64,000 nt of DNA from contig CAVPGR010000004.1 of the NCBI GenBank assembly GCA_963704035.1, forward strand, positions 744,001 to 808,000, read 5' to 3'. A program made the position numbers and the translations under genes. This DNA is from JAOSJL01 sp963704035. GTDB lineage: Bacteria > Actinomycetota > Acidimicrobiia > IMCC26256 > JAOSJL01. The notes beneath the pieces were generated by a model, which was not told the origin of the DNA, made no database searches, and saw nothing but the letters and a program-made list of their open reading frames with translations. Shown here one piece after another: positions 54,652 to 63,083 of the stretch (position 1 is the first letter of the stretch; the number at the start of each line of letters is the position of its first letter).

Positions 54652-55124
54652 AGCCGGCGCGCTCCGTCATCCTCGAGCAGGGCCTGCGTGCGACGTTCCA
54701 CACCATCCTGCTCTTTTCCGTGTGGCTCTTCTTCGCCGGGCACAACGCGCCGGGCGGTGGTTTCCCCGCCGGGCTCGTCGCGGGATCCGCCTTCGTGCTG
54801 CGCTACGTGACGTTTGGAACCGACGGTCTCCCCCGCATCGCACCCGAACTGCTGTGCGGGCTCGGACTGGTCCTGGCGGCCGCCACGGGCATCGGTTCGT
54901 GGTTCCTCGGCGGTCAGTTCCTCGAGTCCGACATCATCGACCTGCACCTCCCGGTGGTCGGCGCGGTGCACATGTCGACCGTGGCGTTCTTCGACGCCGG
55001 CGTGTTCTTCATCGTGGTGGGGATCATCGACGGCGTACTGCGCTACCTCGGCAGTGAGCCCGAGGCCGAACCGGGCGGGGACTCCGAACCCGTCACGAGG
55101 CCGCAACCGGGACGGCAGCCGTGA
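54648..55124 (+). CDS. mnhB: Na+/H+ antiporter subunit B (Mrp)
   Basis: 158 residues with four helices. The family motif is in LFFAGHNAPGGGFPAGLVAG, followed by LHLPVVGAVHMSTVAFFDAGVFFIV. GTG start overlapping mnhA by 4 bp. Confidence 0.95.
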   Translation: MKPARSVILEQGLRATFHTILLFSVWLFFAGHNAPGGGFPAGLVAGSAFVLRYVTFGTDGLPRIAPELLCGLGLVLAAATGIGSWFLGGQFLESDIIDLHLPVVGAVHMSTVAFFDAGVFFIVVGIIDGVLRYLGSEPEAEPGGDSEPVTRPQPGRQP

Positions 55125-55492
55125 TCGTCGCTCTCGCACTCACGATCGGCGTTCTCTTCTCGCTCGGCACGTATCTCGTACTCCAGCGAAACCTCACGCG
55201 CATCATCATCGGCCTCGGGCTGCTGAGCCACGGCGCCAACCTGCTGCTCCTGGGGGTGGGCGGCAAGGCGGGCGTGCCGCCTGTCGTGGGGAACGACCCC
55301 GCCGAGATGGCCGACCCGCTCCCCGAGGCCATGGTGCTCACGGCGATCGTCATCTCCTTTTCGGTCACGATGTTCCTGCTGGCGCTCGCCTACCGGAGCT
55401 GGACCCTCAACCGCTCCGACGAGGTCGAGGACGACGTGGAGGACCGGCGGATCGCCCGCGAGCCCGTGGGTGACGGAAGGGACCGACCGTGA
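55121..55492 (+). CDS. mnhC: Na+/H+ antiporter subunit C (Mrp)
   Basis: 123 residues, NuoK-like. Three helices; conserved elements are LGTYLVLQRNLTRIIIGLGL, SHGANLLLLG and DPLPEAMVLTAIVISFSVT. GTG start overlaps mnhB by 4 bp. It overlaps mnhD by 4 bp. Confidence 0.95.
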   Translation: MIVALALTIGVLFSLGTYLVLQRNLTRIIIGLGLLSHGANLLLLGVGGKAGVPPVVGNDPAEMADPLPEAMVLTAIVISFSVTMFLLALAYRSWTLNRSDEVEDDVEDRRIAREPVGDGRDRP

Positions 55493-56959
55493 AGGTCCTC
55501 CTGTTCCTTCCCGTGGTTCTCCCGATCCTCGCCGCCGGCTTGTCGACGGCTGCGCTCCGATGGGTGTGGCTCCGAGCGCGTCGTGGGGCTCGTGGTCCTC
55601 ACCGTCAGCCTGGCGGCCTCCATCGCCGTGCTCGTCTCGGTCGAGGCGGACGGGCCGCAGGCCGTACAGGCGGGCGACTGGCCGGCGCCCTTCGGCATCA
55701 CGATCGTCGCCGACCTCTTCGCCGCCATCATGCTCGTGGTGTCGGTGGCGATGCTGCTCGCTGTACTCGTCTACGCCATCGGCCAGAAGACCGACGCCAC
55801 ATCGCGCGTCTTTCACCCTGTGTACCTGCTGCTTGCGGCGGGGGTATCGCTCGCGTTCCTCACCGGCGACCTGTTCAACCTGTTCGTGTCGTTCGAGGTA
55901 CTGCTGATCGCCAGCTACGTGCTGATCACAATCGGCGGCAACCGGGAGCAGGTCCGGTCCGGGATGACTTACATCGTCATCAACCTCGTGGCCTCTGCTC
56001 TGTTCGTGACGGCGATCGCGTTCGTCTACGCAGCCACCGGCACGATGAACATGGCGGACCTCGTCGGCAAACTCGACACCATCCCCGGAGGGCTGGCCAC
56101 CGCCCTGGGCCTCCTGCTGCTGGTCGTGTTCGGGATCAAGGCGGCACTCTTCCCCTTGTTCTTCTGGCTTCCCGACTCGTATCCGACCGCGCCGTCGCCC
56201 ATCACCGCCGTGTTCGCCGGGCTGCTCACCAAAGTGGGCGTGTACGCCATCATCCGAAGCCAGACCTTGTGGTTCGGCAACGACGGACCCGATCCTCTGC
56301 TGCTCACCGTCGCCGGGCTGACGATGCTCATCGGCGTACTCGGAGCGATCGCACAGAACGACATCAAGCGGATTCTCAGCTTCCACATCGTGAGCCAGAT
56401 CGGTTACATGATCCTCGGACTCGCGTTCTTCACCATCGCCGGTCTGGCGGGAGCGATCCTCTACATCGTCCACCACATCATCGTGAAGACGTCCCTGTTT
56501 CTCGTGGGCGGGATGGTCGAGGAGACGGAGAACACAGGAGCGCTCAGCCGACTCGGTGGGCTCACGCGGCGCACACCACTCCTGGCCGTGCTGTTCGCCA
56601 TACCGGCGCTCAGCCTCGCCGGAGTTCCACCCTTTTCCGGGTTCGTCGCCAAGCTGTCGATCGCGGAAGCAGGCTTCGCCGTCGACAGCTACGTCGTGGT
56701 CGGGGTGAGCCTGCTCGTCGGGCTCCTCACCCTTTACTCCATGACCAAGATCTGGAACGGCGCGTTCTGGGGCACCTCTCCCGACGACGCACCCGAGACG
56801 CCGGCTCCGACACCCGCCCTGATGGCCGCCGCGACCGGCACCGTTGTGACGATGAGTCTGGCGGTCGCGCTGTTCGCCGGACCGCTCTACGGCCTCGCCG
56901 AACAGGCTGCGCGTGAGCTCGTGGATCCGGCCGTCTACGTCGGGGCGGTCCTGCGATGA
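55489..56959 (+). pseudogene. mnhD: Na+/H+ antiporter subunit D (Mrp), apparent frameshift near the N-terminus
   Basis: NuoM/N-like subunit with about 14 helices. The first frame starts at the expected coupled GTG (KVLLFLPVVLPILAAGLSTA); one extra base near 55576 shifts the frame; the other continues RVVGLVVLTVSLAASIAVLV and then all conserved motifs (DLFNLFVSFEVLLIASYVLI, FPLFFWLPDSYPTAPSPI, HIVSQIGYMILGLAFF). Repaired length is about 489 residues. The rest of the operon is intact, so a sequence error is likely. Confidence 0.88.
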
Positions 56960-57474
56960 TCCGCCGATCCGTGTTTCCGTTCGTGTGGCTGCTGCTCGTC
57001 TGGATCCTGTTGTGGGGTGAGCTCAGCATCGGAAACGTCGTCGCGGGGACGGTTGTCGCGGTCACCCTGCTTGTGTTGTTCCCTCTCGGCGGCGCCGTTC
57101 GCCACGGTCGGGTGCGGCCCGTGCGCGCTGTCGGGTTCCTCTTCTACTTCGCCTGGGAACTGGTGAAGGCGACGACGACCGTCGCGTGGGAGATCGTGAC
57201 GCCCGGGAGAAACTACCGACAGGGCATCATCCACATCGACGTGCTGGGCGCGTCCGACACCCTCGTGACGGTCGTCGCCAACTTCATCACGCTCACGCCC
57301 GGCACGCTCACGGTCGAGGTCAACGAGGCCCGGGACCGGTTGTACGTGCACGTCCTGCACCTCCGCGACATCGAGAGTGTCCGTGCGGACGTTCAGCGTC
57401 TGGAGGCCCGGACCATTCGAGCCTTCGGCAGCGCCGAGGCGATCGCCCTGCTCGAAGAACGGGACGGGTCATGA
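56956..57474 (+). CDS. mnhE: Na+/H+ antiporter subunit E (Mrp)
   Basis: 172 residues. Two N-terminal helices precede the typical soluble region with ANFITLTPGTLTVEV and LYVHVLHL. The start overlaps mnhD by 4 bp; the stop overlaps mnhF (ATGA). Confidence 0.94.
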   Translation: MIRRSVFPFVWLLLVWILLWGELSIGNVVAGTVVAVTLLVLFPLGGAVRHGRVRPVRAVGFLFYFAWELVKATTTVAWEIVTPGRNYRQGIIHIDVLGASDTLVTVVANFITLTPGTLTVEVNEARDRLYVHVLHLRDIESVRADVQRLEARTIRAFGSAEAIALLEERDGS

Positions 57475-57731
57475 GCACCGTGGCGGGAATCGCGACGCTC
57501 GCTCTGGCCGTGGCGGCCGCTTTGGTGCTGATCCGTCTTCTCCGCGGACCCACACTCTCCGATCGGATGGTCGCTCTCGACTCGCTCTTGGTGCTGATCG
57601 CGTCCGGGATCGCCGTCAACGCCGCCGCGACCGGATCGGGCGAGTTCCTCGACGTGATGATCGTGGTGTCGCTCATCGGGTTCGTCGGTTCCGTGACCGT
57701 CGCCCGGTTCATCGAGAAACGGGGCCCGTGA
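57471..57731 (+). CDS. mnhF: Na+/H+ antiporter subunit F (Mrp)
   Basis: 86 residues with three helices. RLLRGPTLSDRMVALDSLLVL is the family core, followed by FLDVMIVVSLIGFVGSVTVARF. Coupled to mnhE and mnhG by 4-bp overlaps. Confidence 0.94.
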   Translation: MSTVAGIATLALAVAAALVLIRLLRGPTLSDRMVALDSLLVLIASGIAVNAAATGSGEFLDVMIVVSLIGFVGSVTVARFIEKRGP

Positions 57732-58084
57732 CCGTGGACACCGTCGTCGCCTCCGCTCTGATCTGCGCAGGAGTTGCTCTTGCGGTCGTCGCCGGTGTCG
57801 GCATCGTGCGTTTTCCGAACGTCTTCGCACGCATGCACGCTGCCACCAAGCCTGCGACCCTGGGGCTCATCCTGGTCGCGGCGGGCGCCGCTGTCGAAGT
57901 GGGCGGGACCGGCAATGTGACGCGTCTTCTCCTCGTGATCATGCTCCAGGTGATCACCGCTCCGATCGCCGCCCACATGGTGGGCCGCGCCGCCCACAGG
58001 CGGGGAGCACCTGCCGGTGGCGACATCGACGAGCTCCACGACGCCGACTCGACGGGTACGAGCGCGTCGCGAAGCGCGGGGTGA
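57728..58084 (+). CDS. mnhG: Na+/H+ antiporter subunit G (Mrp)
   Basis: 118 residues with three helices. Conserved core GVGIVRFPNVFARMHAATKP, TLGLILVAAG and a TAPIAAHMVGRAAHR tail. GTG start overlaps mnhF by 4 bp. The stop is 2 bp from that of the convergent sugar dehydrogenase gene. Confidence 0.93.
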   Translation: MTVDTVVASALICAGVALAVVAGVGIVRFPNVFARMHAATKPATLGLILVAAGAAVEVGGTGNVTRLLLVIMLQVITAPIAAHMVGRAAHRRGAPAGGDIDELHDADSTGTSASRSAG

Positions 58085-58086
58085 GC

Positions 58087-59235
58087 TCAGACGGGGGTGA
58101 GCCGCCAGATCTGACCGTCGCCGTCGGAGCCGTCGGTGGTCACGTAGAGATCTCCGTTGGTCGGGTTGTGCACGACGCTGCGGATCCTGGTCCCGAGTTC
58201 GGTGAGCAGCGTCGTCTGCGCGGTGACATCGCCTGCCCCGTTCAGGAAGAGCACACGAAGTTGGCGGCCCTTCAGGACGGCGACGACGAGGGCGCCGCTC
58301 CAGCCATCCCACTTCGACCAGCGCAGGAAGTCGGCGCCCGACGGCGCGATCGTCGGGCTTCCTGACTCCCACACGGGTCCGACGACGGTGCCCAACAGTG
58401 TGAAGTCGGTCATGGGGACCGACTCGTTGTAGCCCGGTACCGGGTTCCACCCGGCGTTCATGCCGGCGACGAGCCTGTTCACCTCGTCGTTCGTTCCGGG
58501 CCCGTGTTCCACGCTGTACGCAGCGTTCGTGTTCGGCCGGAACGCGAGACCCTGCGGATTGCGGTGTCCGTACGTGTAGATCTCCCCACGGGCACCCGCG
58601 TCGAGAGAGGTGAGATCCGGATTGCCCGCTGCCGGTGCACCGTTGCGGTCGACGCGCAGCACCTTGCCGCCGAGTGACGTGAGGTCCTGGGGTGTCGTGC
58701 CGATCGCTGCGTCACCGGTCGTGATCCAGAGGTTGCCGTCAGGACCGAAGCGCGGCCTGCATCCCGAGTGGCGGCCACTGCTGTAGGGCAACCCGGTGAC
58801 GATGTCGGTGCGGTCGGTGAGCCCCGCGGCGAGCGTGAACCGCCACCGCACGACTCGAACGTCGGCGGCCGCACCACCACCGGCACCGAGCGTCGACGCG
58901 AAGCACGCGTAGATGAACGACTGCCCGTTGTGGAATTGTGGATCGACCGTCAGCCCGAGCATCCCGCCTTCGCCCGCCACACGGACATCAGCCGGACGGT
59001 GCATCTTCCGCTTCTCGCGGTCCACGAGCGCGGAGATGTCACCGCCGCGTTCGGTGGTGAAGGCGACGCCCTGACTCGTGAACGCGATGTCCCAGGGGTT
59101 CGACAGGCCGGTCGTGACGACGTCGAGCACGATCGTCGGCGCCGCGGGACCCGCCGTCGGCGTCGGTGGGTTGACCACGAAACAGCCCGACGCCACGAGC
59201 GCGAGCACAACGGTGACAACGAGCAGGCGACGCAT
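58087..59235 (-). CDS. PQQ-dependent sugar dehydrogenase-like lipoprotein
   Basis: 382 residues. A lipoprotein signal (ALVASGC) precedes a six-bladed propeller of the soluble glucose/aldose sugar dehydrogenase family (Asd/GSDH). Key elements: GLSNPWDIAF, GGMLGLTVDPQF, RHSGCRPRFGPDGNLWITTGD, YGHRNPQGLAF and EHGPGTNDEVNRL, which hold the PQQ and calcium ligands. The His of the catalytic site is probably in the RHSG turn. The substrate is not evident. No PQQ synthesis genes are in the window. Confidence 0.9.
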   Translation of the reverse strand: MRRLLVVTVVLALVASGCFVVNPPTPTAGPAAPTIVLDVVTTGLSNPWDIAFTSQGVAFTTERGGDISALVDREKRKMHRPADVRVAGEGGMLGLTVDPQFHNGQSFIYACFASTLGAGGGAAADVRVVRWRFTLAAGLTDRTDIVTGLPYSSGRHSGCRPRFGPDGNLWITTGDAAIGTTPQDLTSLGGKVLRVDRNGAPAAGNPDLTSLDAGARGEIYTYGHRNPQGLAFRPNTNAAYSVEHGPGTNDEVNRLVAGMNAGWNPVPGYNESVPMTDFTLLGTVVGPVWESGSPTIAPSGADFLRWSKWDGWSGALVVAVLKGRQLRVLFLNGAGDVTAQTTLLTELGTRIRSVVHNPTNGDLYVTTDGSDGDGQIWRLTPV

Positions 59236-59285
59236 GGCCGGACTATCGACGTTCCGACCGCCCCTTCTTGAGGCCCTCGCCCGGT

Positions 59286-59777
59286 TCAAGCGGGGAGCAG
59301 GTCTTCGATGGCGCTCACCAGGGCTTCGTCGTCGGGCTCCGTCTGCGGGCGGAAGCGGCCCACGACCTCCCCTTCGGGCGTGAGAAGGAACTTCTCGAAG
59401 TTCCAGGTGATGTCGCCCGCCTCGCCGTCGGCGTCGACGGTGGCGGTCAGTTCCTCGTAGATGGCGTGGCGCCCGTCGCCGTTCACCTCGATCTTCTCGT
59501 ACAGCGGGAACGTGACCCCGTAGTTGACCGAACAGAACTCCTGGATCTCGTCGGCCGATCCCGGCTCCTGCTCGAGGAACTGGTTGCACGGGAACCCCAC
59601 CACCGTGAAGCCGCGGTCCGCGTAGGTCTCCTGGAGCTTCTGGAGCCCCTCGTACTGGGGCGTGAGCCCGCACTTCGACGCCACGTTCACGACGAGAACA
59701 GCCTTGCCGCTGTGCTCGCCGAGACTGGACGGCTCTCCCGAGAGCGTGTTGACGGGAATGTCGTGGATGGCGGACAC
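59286..59777 (-). CDS. Glutathione peroxidase-family (thiol) peroxidase
   Basis: 163 residues. The catalytic triad is visible: Cys in NVASKCGLTPQYEGL, Gln in GFPCNQFLEQEPG, Trp in ITWNFEKFLL. A second Cys lies in NQ's own loop (FPCNQF), and another in IQEFCSVNYG. Cys-type members mostly use thioredoxin rather than glutathione. AGGAGG lies six bases before the GTG start. Confidence 0.93.
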   Translation of the reverse strand: MSAIHDIPVNTLSGEPSSLGEHSGKAVLVVNVASKCGLTPQYEGLQKLQETYADRGFTVVGFPCNQFLEQEPGSADEIQEFCSVNYGVTFPLYEKIEVNGDGRHAIYEELTATVDADGEAGDITWNFEKFLLTPEGEVVGRFRPQTEPDDEALVSAIEDLLPA

Positions 59778-59891
59778 GGGTGACCTCCTGAAGCGTGGAG
59801 CGGCTATCTTCGCACCGCTGTCGAGCGTCTGCGAGCAGACCTGCCCGCGGCACGAACTGTCAGGGCGGCCAATCCCAGGAGGAACTCGACG

Positions 59892-60377
59892 ATGGTCTCG
59901 AAAGCGGAGAAGTGGCTCGCCAAGTACGTCGCCGCTGTGCAGCCCCACATCGACGTGCCCGTGCGTTCGGCGATCGTCGCAGAACCCGAAGAGGGCATGT
60001 TCAAGGTCAACTGGGAGGCCGTCAAGGACGACGTCGTCGCCCAGGTCGGAGGAACCCCCTGGTTCGTTTACAAGGTTGTCACTGGTGGCCTGCCCGACGA
60101 CGACCCTCCCGAACCACCGGAGGACCTGATGCTGGTCGTCACTGACACCGACCTCATCGCGATCGAAGCCCAGCCCTGGCTCGTGAAGTGGCGGATCAAA
60201 GATGAGTTCGGCCGGTGGCACCGAGACACGATTGAGGTCAGTGTCGAGAAGAAGAAGACGCGCTACGTGTTGGCTGTCAGCGGACCTGACGGTGAGAGGG
60301 TCGAGTTCTGCATTGCAAAGAATCTCGGCTCGGCGATTCCGTTGTTCCTCGAGGCACTGGGGGTGTCACAGACCTAG
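59892..60377 (+). CDS. Uncharacterised protein, possibly PH-like
   Basis: 161 residues, soluble. AGGAGG ten bases upstream supports the ATG. The C-terminal half (VVTDTDLIAIEA, KWRIKDEFGRWHRDTIEV, RYVLAVSGPDGERVEF) alternates short beta strands like bacterial PH-fold domains; this is a guess from pattern. No membrane helix or signal is seen. Neighbours give no hint. Confidence 0.65.
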   Translation: MVSKAEKWLAKYVAAVQPHIDVPVRSAIVAEPEEGMFKVNWEAVKDDVVAQVGGTPWFVYKVVTGGLPDDDPPEPPEDLMLVVTDTDLIAIEAQPWLVKWRIKDEFGRWHRDTIEVSVEKKKTRYVLAVSGPDGERVEFCIAKNLGSAIPLFLEALGVSQT

Positions 60378-60422
60378 ACGAGCCGCCGGGTCCCCGGCCG
60401 GATTGGTCTCGGGAAGCCACGG

Positions 60423-61145
60423 TCAGAAGTCGAAGACCTCGAACGGCACAGCGTGCTCGACACCCAGCTTCTCCCCACTGGCGACGGCGGCATTCCGCAG
60501 GAACTCCGCCGCGTCGGCATCAGTCTGACCGAGACCTTCGAGGTACGCGCGGTGCTCCCGTAGCGACGCCACGCCATTGTCGAGAAAACCGGTGACGTCG
60601 ACCGCGTGCGTGGGCTGTGGCGTGGAGCTGACACACACCATCCGCGTGCCGCCCCACGCGGGCTCCGGGTCGTCGGTGAAGACCCACTCGTTGGCCGCGT
60701 CGCGCACGGCATCGAGAACCGCGAGTCCGACGTTGCGGTGATCCGCCATGTTGAGCGACCTGCCGCCCCACGAGTCGCGGTGATTGATCGTGAGTACGAC
60801 GTCGGGGCGGTGTCGACGGATCCCGAGAGCCAGATCGCGACGTAGCGGGACTCCGTACTCGATCAGGCCGTCCGTGTAGTCCAGGAACTCCACGGTCTCC
60901 ACGCCGACCACCGCAGCGCTGCGCTTCTCCTCCTCGACCCGGAGTGGCCCGACCTCATCCGGAGAACGACCTGCGATCCCGGCCTCGCCCCTTGTGACAA
61001 GCAGATAGACGACCGTCTTGCCCTGCGACGTCCAACGCGCGATGGCGCTCGCCATGCCGTATTCCAGATCGTCCGGGTGGGCCACGATGGCGAGCGCACA
61101 GCCCCAGTCCTCGGGCAGTTCTTCCAGGCGGGGTTCTTCCGACAT
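60423..61145 (-). CDS. PIG-L/LmbE-family deacetylase
   Basis: 240 residues. The zinc site is in IVAHPDDLEYGMASAI (HPDDxE) with the distal His in NMADHRNVG. The family removes N-acetyl groups from sugars; mycothiol pathway MshB and Mca belong to it, but neither can be asserted here. No membrane segment. Confidence 0.88.
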   Translation of the reverse strand: MSEEPRLEELPEDWGCALAIVAHPDDLEYGMASAIARWTSQGKTVVYLLVTRGEAGIAGRSPDEVGPLRVEEEKRSAAVVGVETVEFLDYTDGLIEYGVPLRRDLALGIRRHRPDVVLTINHRDSWGGRSLNMADHRNVGLAVLDAVRDAANEWVFTDDPEPAWGGTRMVCVSSTPQPTHAVDVTGFLDNGVASLREHRAYLEGLGQTDADAAEFLRNAAVASGEKLGVEHAVPFEVFDF

Positions 61146-61275
61146 ACCGGCGTGACCCTAACGGCAGAGATCGAACCTCTGCACACGGCTGCCACCAACA
61201 CGGACCCCGCCCTGTATCCCGACCCCCGGTCTCAGATGGTCACCCGCGCTGCGTACCGGATGGCAAGATCAGGAG

Positions 61276-62169
61276 ATGAAGAACCCACGAGGATTTCTCA
61301 CGGTGTCTATGGCGGTCGCACTTCTGTTTCTTTCGGCGTGCGGCAACGGCGAGGGAAACACGGCCGATTCGTCGACGACGGCATCAGCCGAGCCGAACGA
61401 ATCGACGACCACCGCGTCGTCGATTCCTGACAGCACCGGTGAGTCCGGCGACGGGATTCCCGTCACGATCTACTTCACCCGCGACGGGAAGGTCAGCCCG
61501 GCCGGACGCTCCGCGACGAGCTCGGACACCGTCGCCCGTGACGCGCTCACGGCGCTGCTCGGCAGTCCCGATGCCCAGGAGGTCGGATGGGGCCTCGGAA
61601 CCACGATCCCCGAGGGTACGAGCCTGCTCGGGGTCGAGATCGCCGACGGCGTGGGAACGGTCGACCTCTCGGGAGAGTTCGAAGCCGCCGGCGACAGCCT
61701 CTCGATATCACTGCGCACGGCGCAGGTCGTTTTCACGCTCACGCAGTTCCCCACCGTCGATCGCGTCGCCGTCGAGATCGAGGGCGAACCCGTGGAGTCC
61801 ATCGGCGGCGAGGACGTACTTGCCGGTTCACCCGTGACGCGCGATTCCTTCGGCGACGTGACTCCGGTCATCCTCGTCGAATCACCTCTTCCGGGCGCGA
61901 CGATCGTAAGTCCGATCACCGTCACCGGCTCGTCGGCGACGTTCGAAGGAACGGTGCGCATTGCCATCACCGACGGTGATGGCGGCACGGTCTACGACAG
62001 TTTCTTCACATCCACGGGCGCCAACGGCGTGTGGGGTCCGTTCGAGGAGACGGTCGAGTTCCAGGCCACCGCCGGGTCGGGAACCGTGAGCCTGTGGGAG
62101 GACGACGTGAGCTCGGATACGCCCGGGGCGCGTCGAAACAAGGTCGACGTCCCCGTCGAGATCGGATAG
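61276..62169 (+). CDS. GerMN and Gmad2 domain lipoprotein
   Basis: 297 residues. Lipobox LLFLSAC, then a Ser/Thr-rich linker, a GerMN domain (PVTIYFTRDGKVSPAG, VEIADGVGTVDLS) and a C-terminal immunoglobulin-like Gmad2 domain (VESPLPGATIVSPITVTGSS). In spore formers GerM helps cell-wall assembly; in non-sporulating actinobacteria the role is unknown. The start region lacks a well spaced ribosome-binding site (AGGAG abuts the ATG). Confidence 0.86.
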   Translation: MKNPRGFLTVSMAVALLFLSACGNGEGNTADSSTTASAEPNESTTTASSIPDSTGESGDGIPVTIYFTRDGKVSPAGRSATSSDTVARDALTALLGSPDAQEVGWGLGTTIPEGTSLLGVEIADGVGTVDLSGEFEAAGDSLSISLRTAQVVFTLTQFPTVDRVAVEIEGEPVESIGGEDVLAGSPVTRDSFGDVTPVILVESPLPGATIVSPITVTGSSATFEGTVRIAITDGDGGTVYDSFFTSTGANGVWGPFEETVEFQATAGSGTVSLWEDDVSSDTPGARRNKVDVPVEIG

Positions 62170-62205
62170 AGCCTCGGAACCGGGTGCCCCCGTGGAGCGT
62201 CGTCG

Positions 62206-62508
62206 CTAGATCGACGCTCTCCAGCTCACTCCGTCGGATCCGAGTGCGGCCTGGTCACCGATGTCGACGACCGGGTAGATGTGGAACTCGAAATAGGGTC
62301 CGAACTTCGCCGAGGCCTCTCCGAGACTCGACGGGTTGTCGGTCTCGAGAACGGCGAATCCGCCGGTGCCGTCGAGACGCCCCACGAACTGGTGGAACGT
62401 GACGTCATCGGGCGGCGACCACTTGCCGAACAGCTCGAGGCTCCGTTTCACCGCCTCCTCCGAAGCGGCTCCGTGGGTACGTGCGGTCCATGTCGTGACG
62501 AACTTCAT
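62206..62508 (-). CDS. DUF3303-like small protein
   Basis: 100 residues. Starts MKFVTTWTARTHGAAS and contains FHQFVGRLDGTGGFAVLETD and GPYFEFHIYPVV, the pattern of DUF3303 dimeric alpha-beta barrel-like proteins. No catalytic residues are known. GGGGGA precedes the ATG by five bases. Confidence 0.78.
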   Translation of the reverse strand: MKFVTTWTARTHGAASEEAVKRSLELFGKWSPPDDVTFHQFVGRLDGTGGFAVLETDNPSSLGEASAKFGPYFEFHIYPVVDIGDQAALGSDGVSWRASI

Positions 62509-62649
62509 GGAATCCCCCCTCCGTCGTACCCGCGAAGCCTAACGACGAAACAAAGCGCTGCCCAGAGGCGCATCGCCCCCCACGCCCGCCTGCCAAGAGC
62601 TCCGATCGGCCCGATTGACGGGCTCGCCACCCGCAACGAGGCGGGCGGC

Positions 62650-62899
62650 TCAGCCCGGGGCGGGACCCTGATCCGCGGATTCGCGCTTCAGACCCGGGCG
62701 CACCGCGAGCAGGTAGACGATCGCGACCAGCCACCCGAGCGCGAACGATCCAGCCGACGATCATCCCCACCCACCAGCCGGTCTGCTCGCGCTGGATGGC
62801 GTCGACCAGACCCCAGATGAAGAAGACCAGGGGCACGACGAGTGCCAAGAGAATGAGTGTGGCCGACCCTCCGTCCAGATAGGCCAGTACTCCCGGCAT
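62650..62899 (-). pseudogene. Small two-helix membrane protein, apparent frameshift
   Basis: The first frame gives MPGVLAYLDGG, helix one (LILLALVVPLVFFIWGLVDAI) and TGWWVGMIVGWI; near 62740-62746 one extra base shifts the frame; the second continues LGWLVAIVYLLAVRPGLKRE and a stop at 62650. The repaired 82-residue product looks like small actinobacterial cardiolipase-N or YwnJ-type membrane proteins. Function unknown. AGGAG precedes the ATG. Confidence 0.65.
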
Positions 62900-62996
62900 C
62901 TCAGCTCCTCCGTGTGACGTGCGTCGTTCGTTCCCGAGTTTATGGTCGTCCGTGATTCAGAAACGGGATGACAATCCGCGTCTCGGATCAGAATGG

Positions 62997-63070
62997 AGCC
63001 GGGAAGGGGACTCGAACCCCTGGCCTGCTCATTACGAGTGAGCTGCTCTACCAGACTGAGCTATCCCGGC
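62997..63070 (-). tRNA. tRNA-Thr (anticodon CGU)
   Basis: Complete cloverleaf on the minus strand: acceptor GCCGGGA paired with TCCCGGC, anticodon arm GCTCA-CTCGTAA-TGAGC with anticodon CGT, and T-arm AGGGG-TTCGAGT-CCCCT. Discriminator T; CCA not encoded. It follows holB, as in many actinobacteria, and is the second threonine tRNA of the window. Confidence 0.95.
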
Positions 63071-63083
63071 GGGGTGGAGAAGT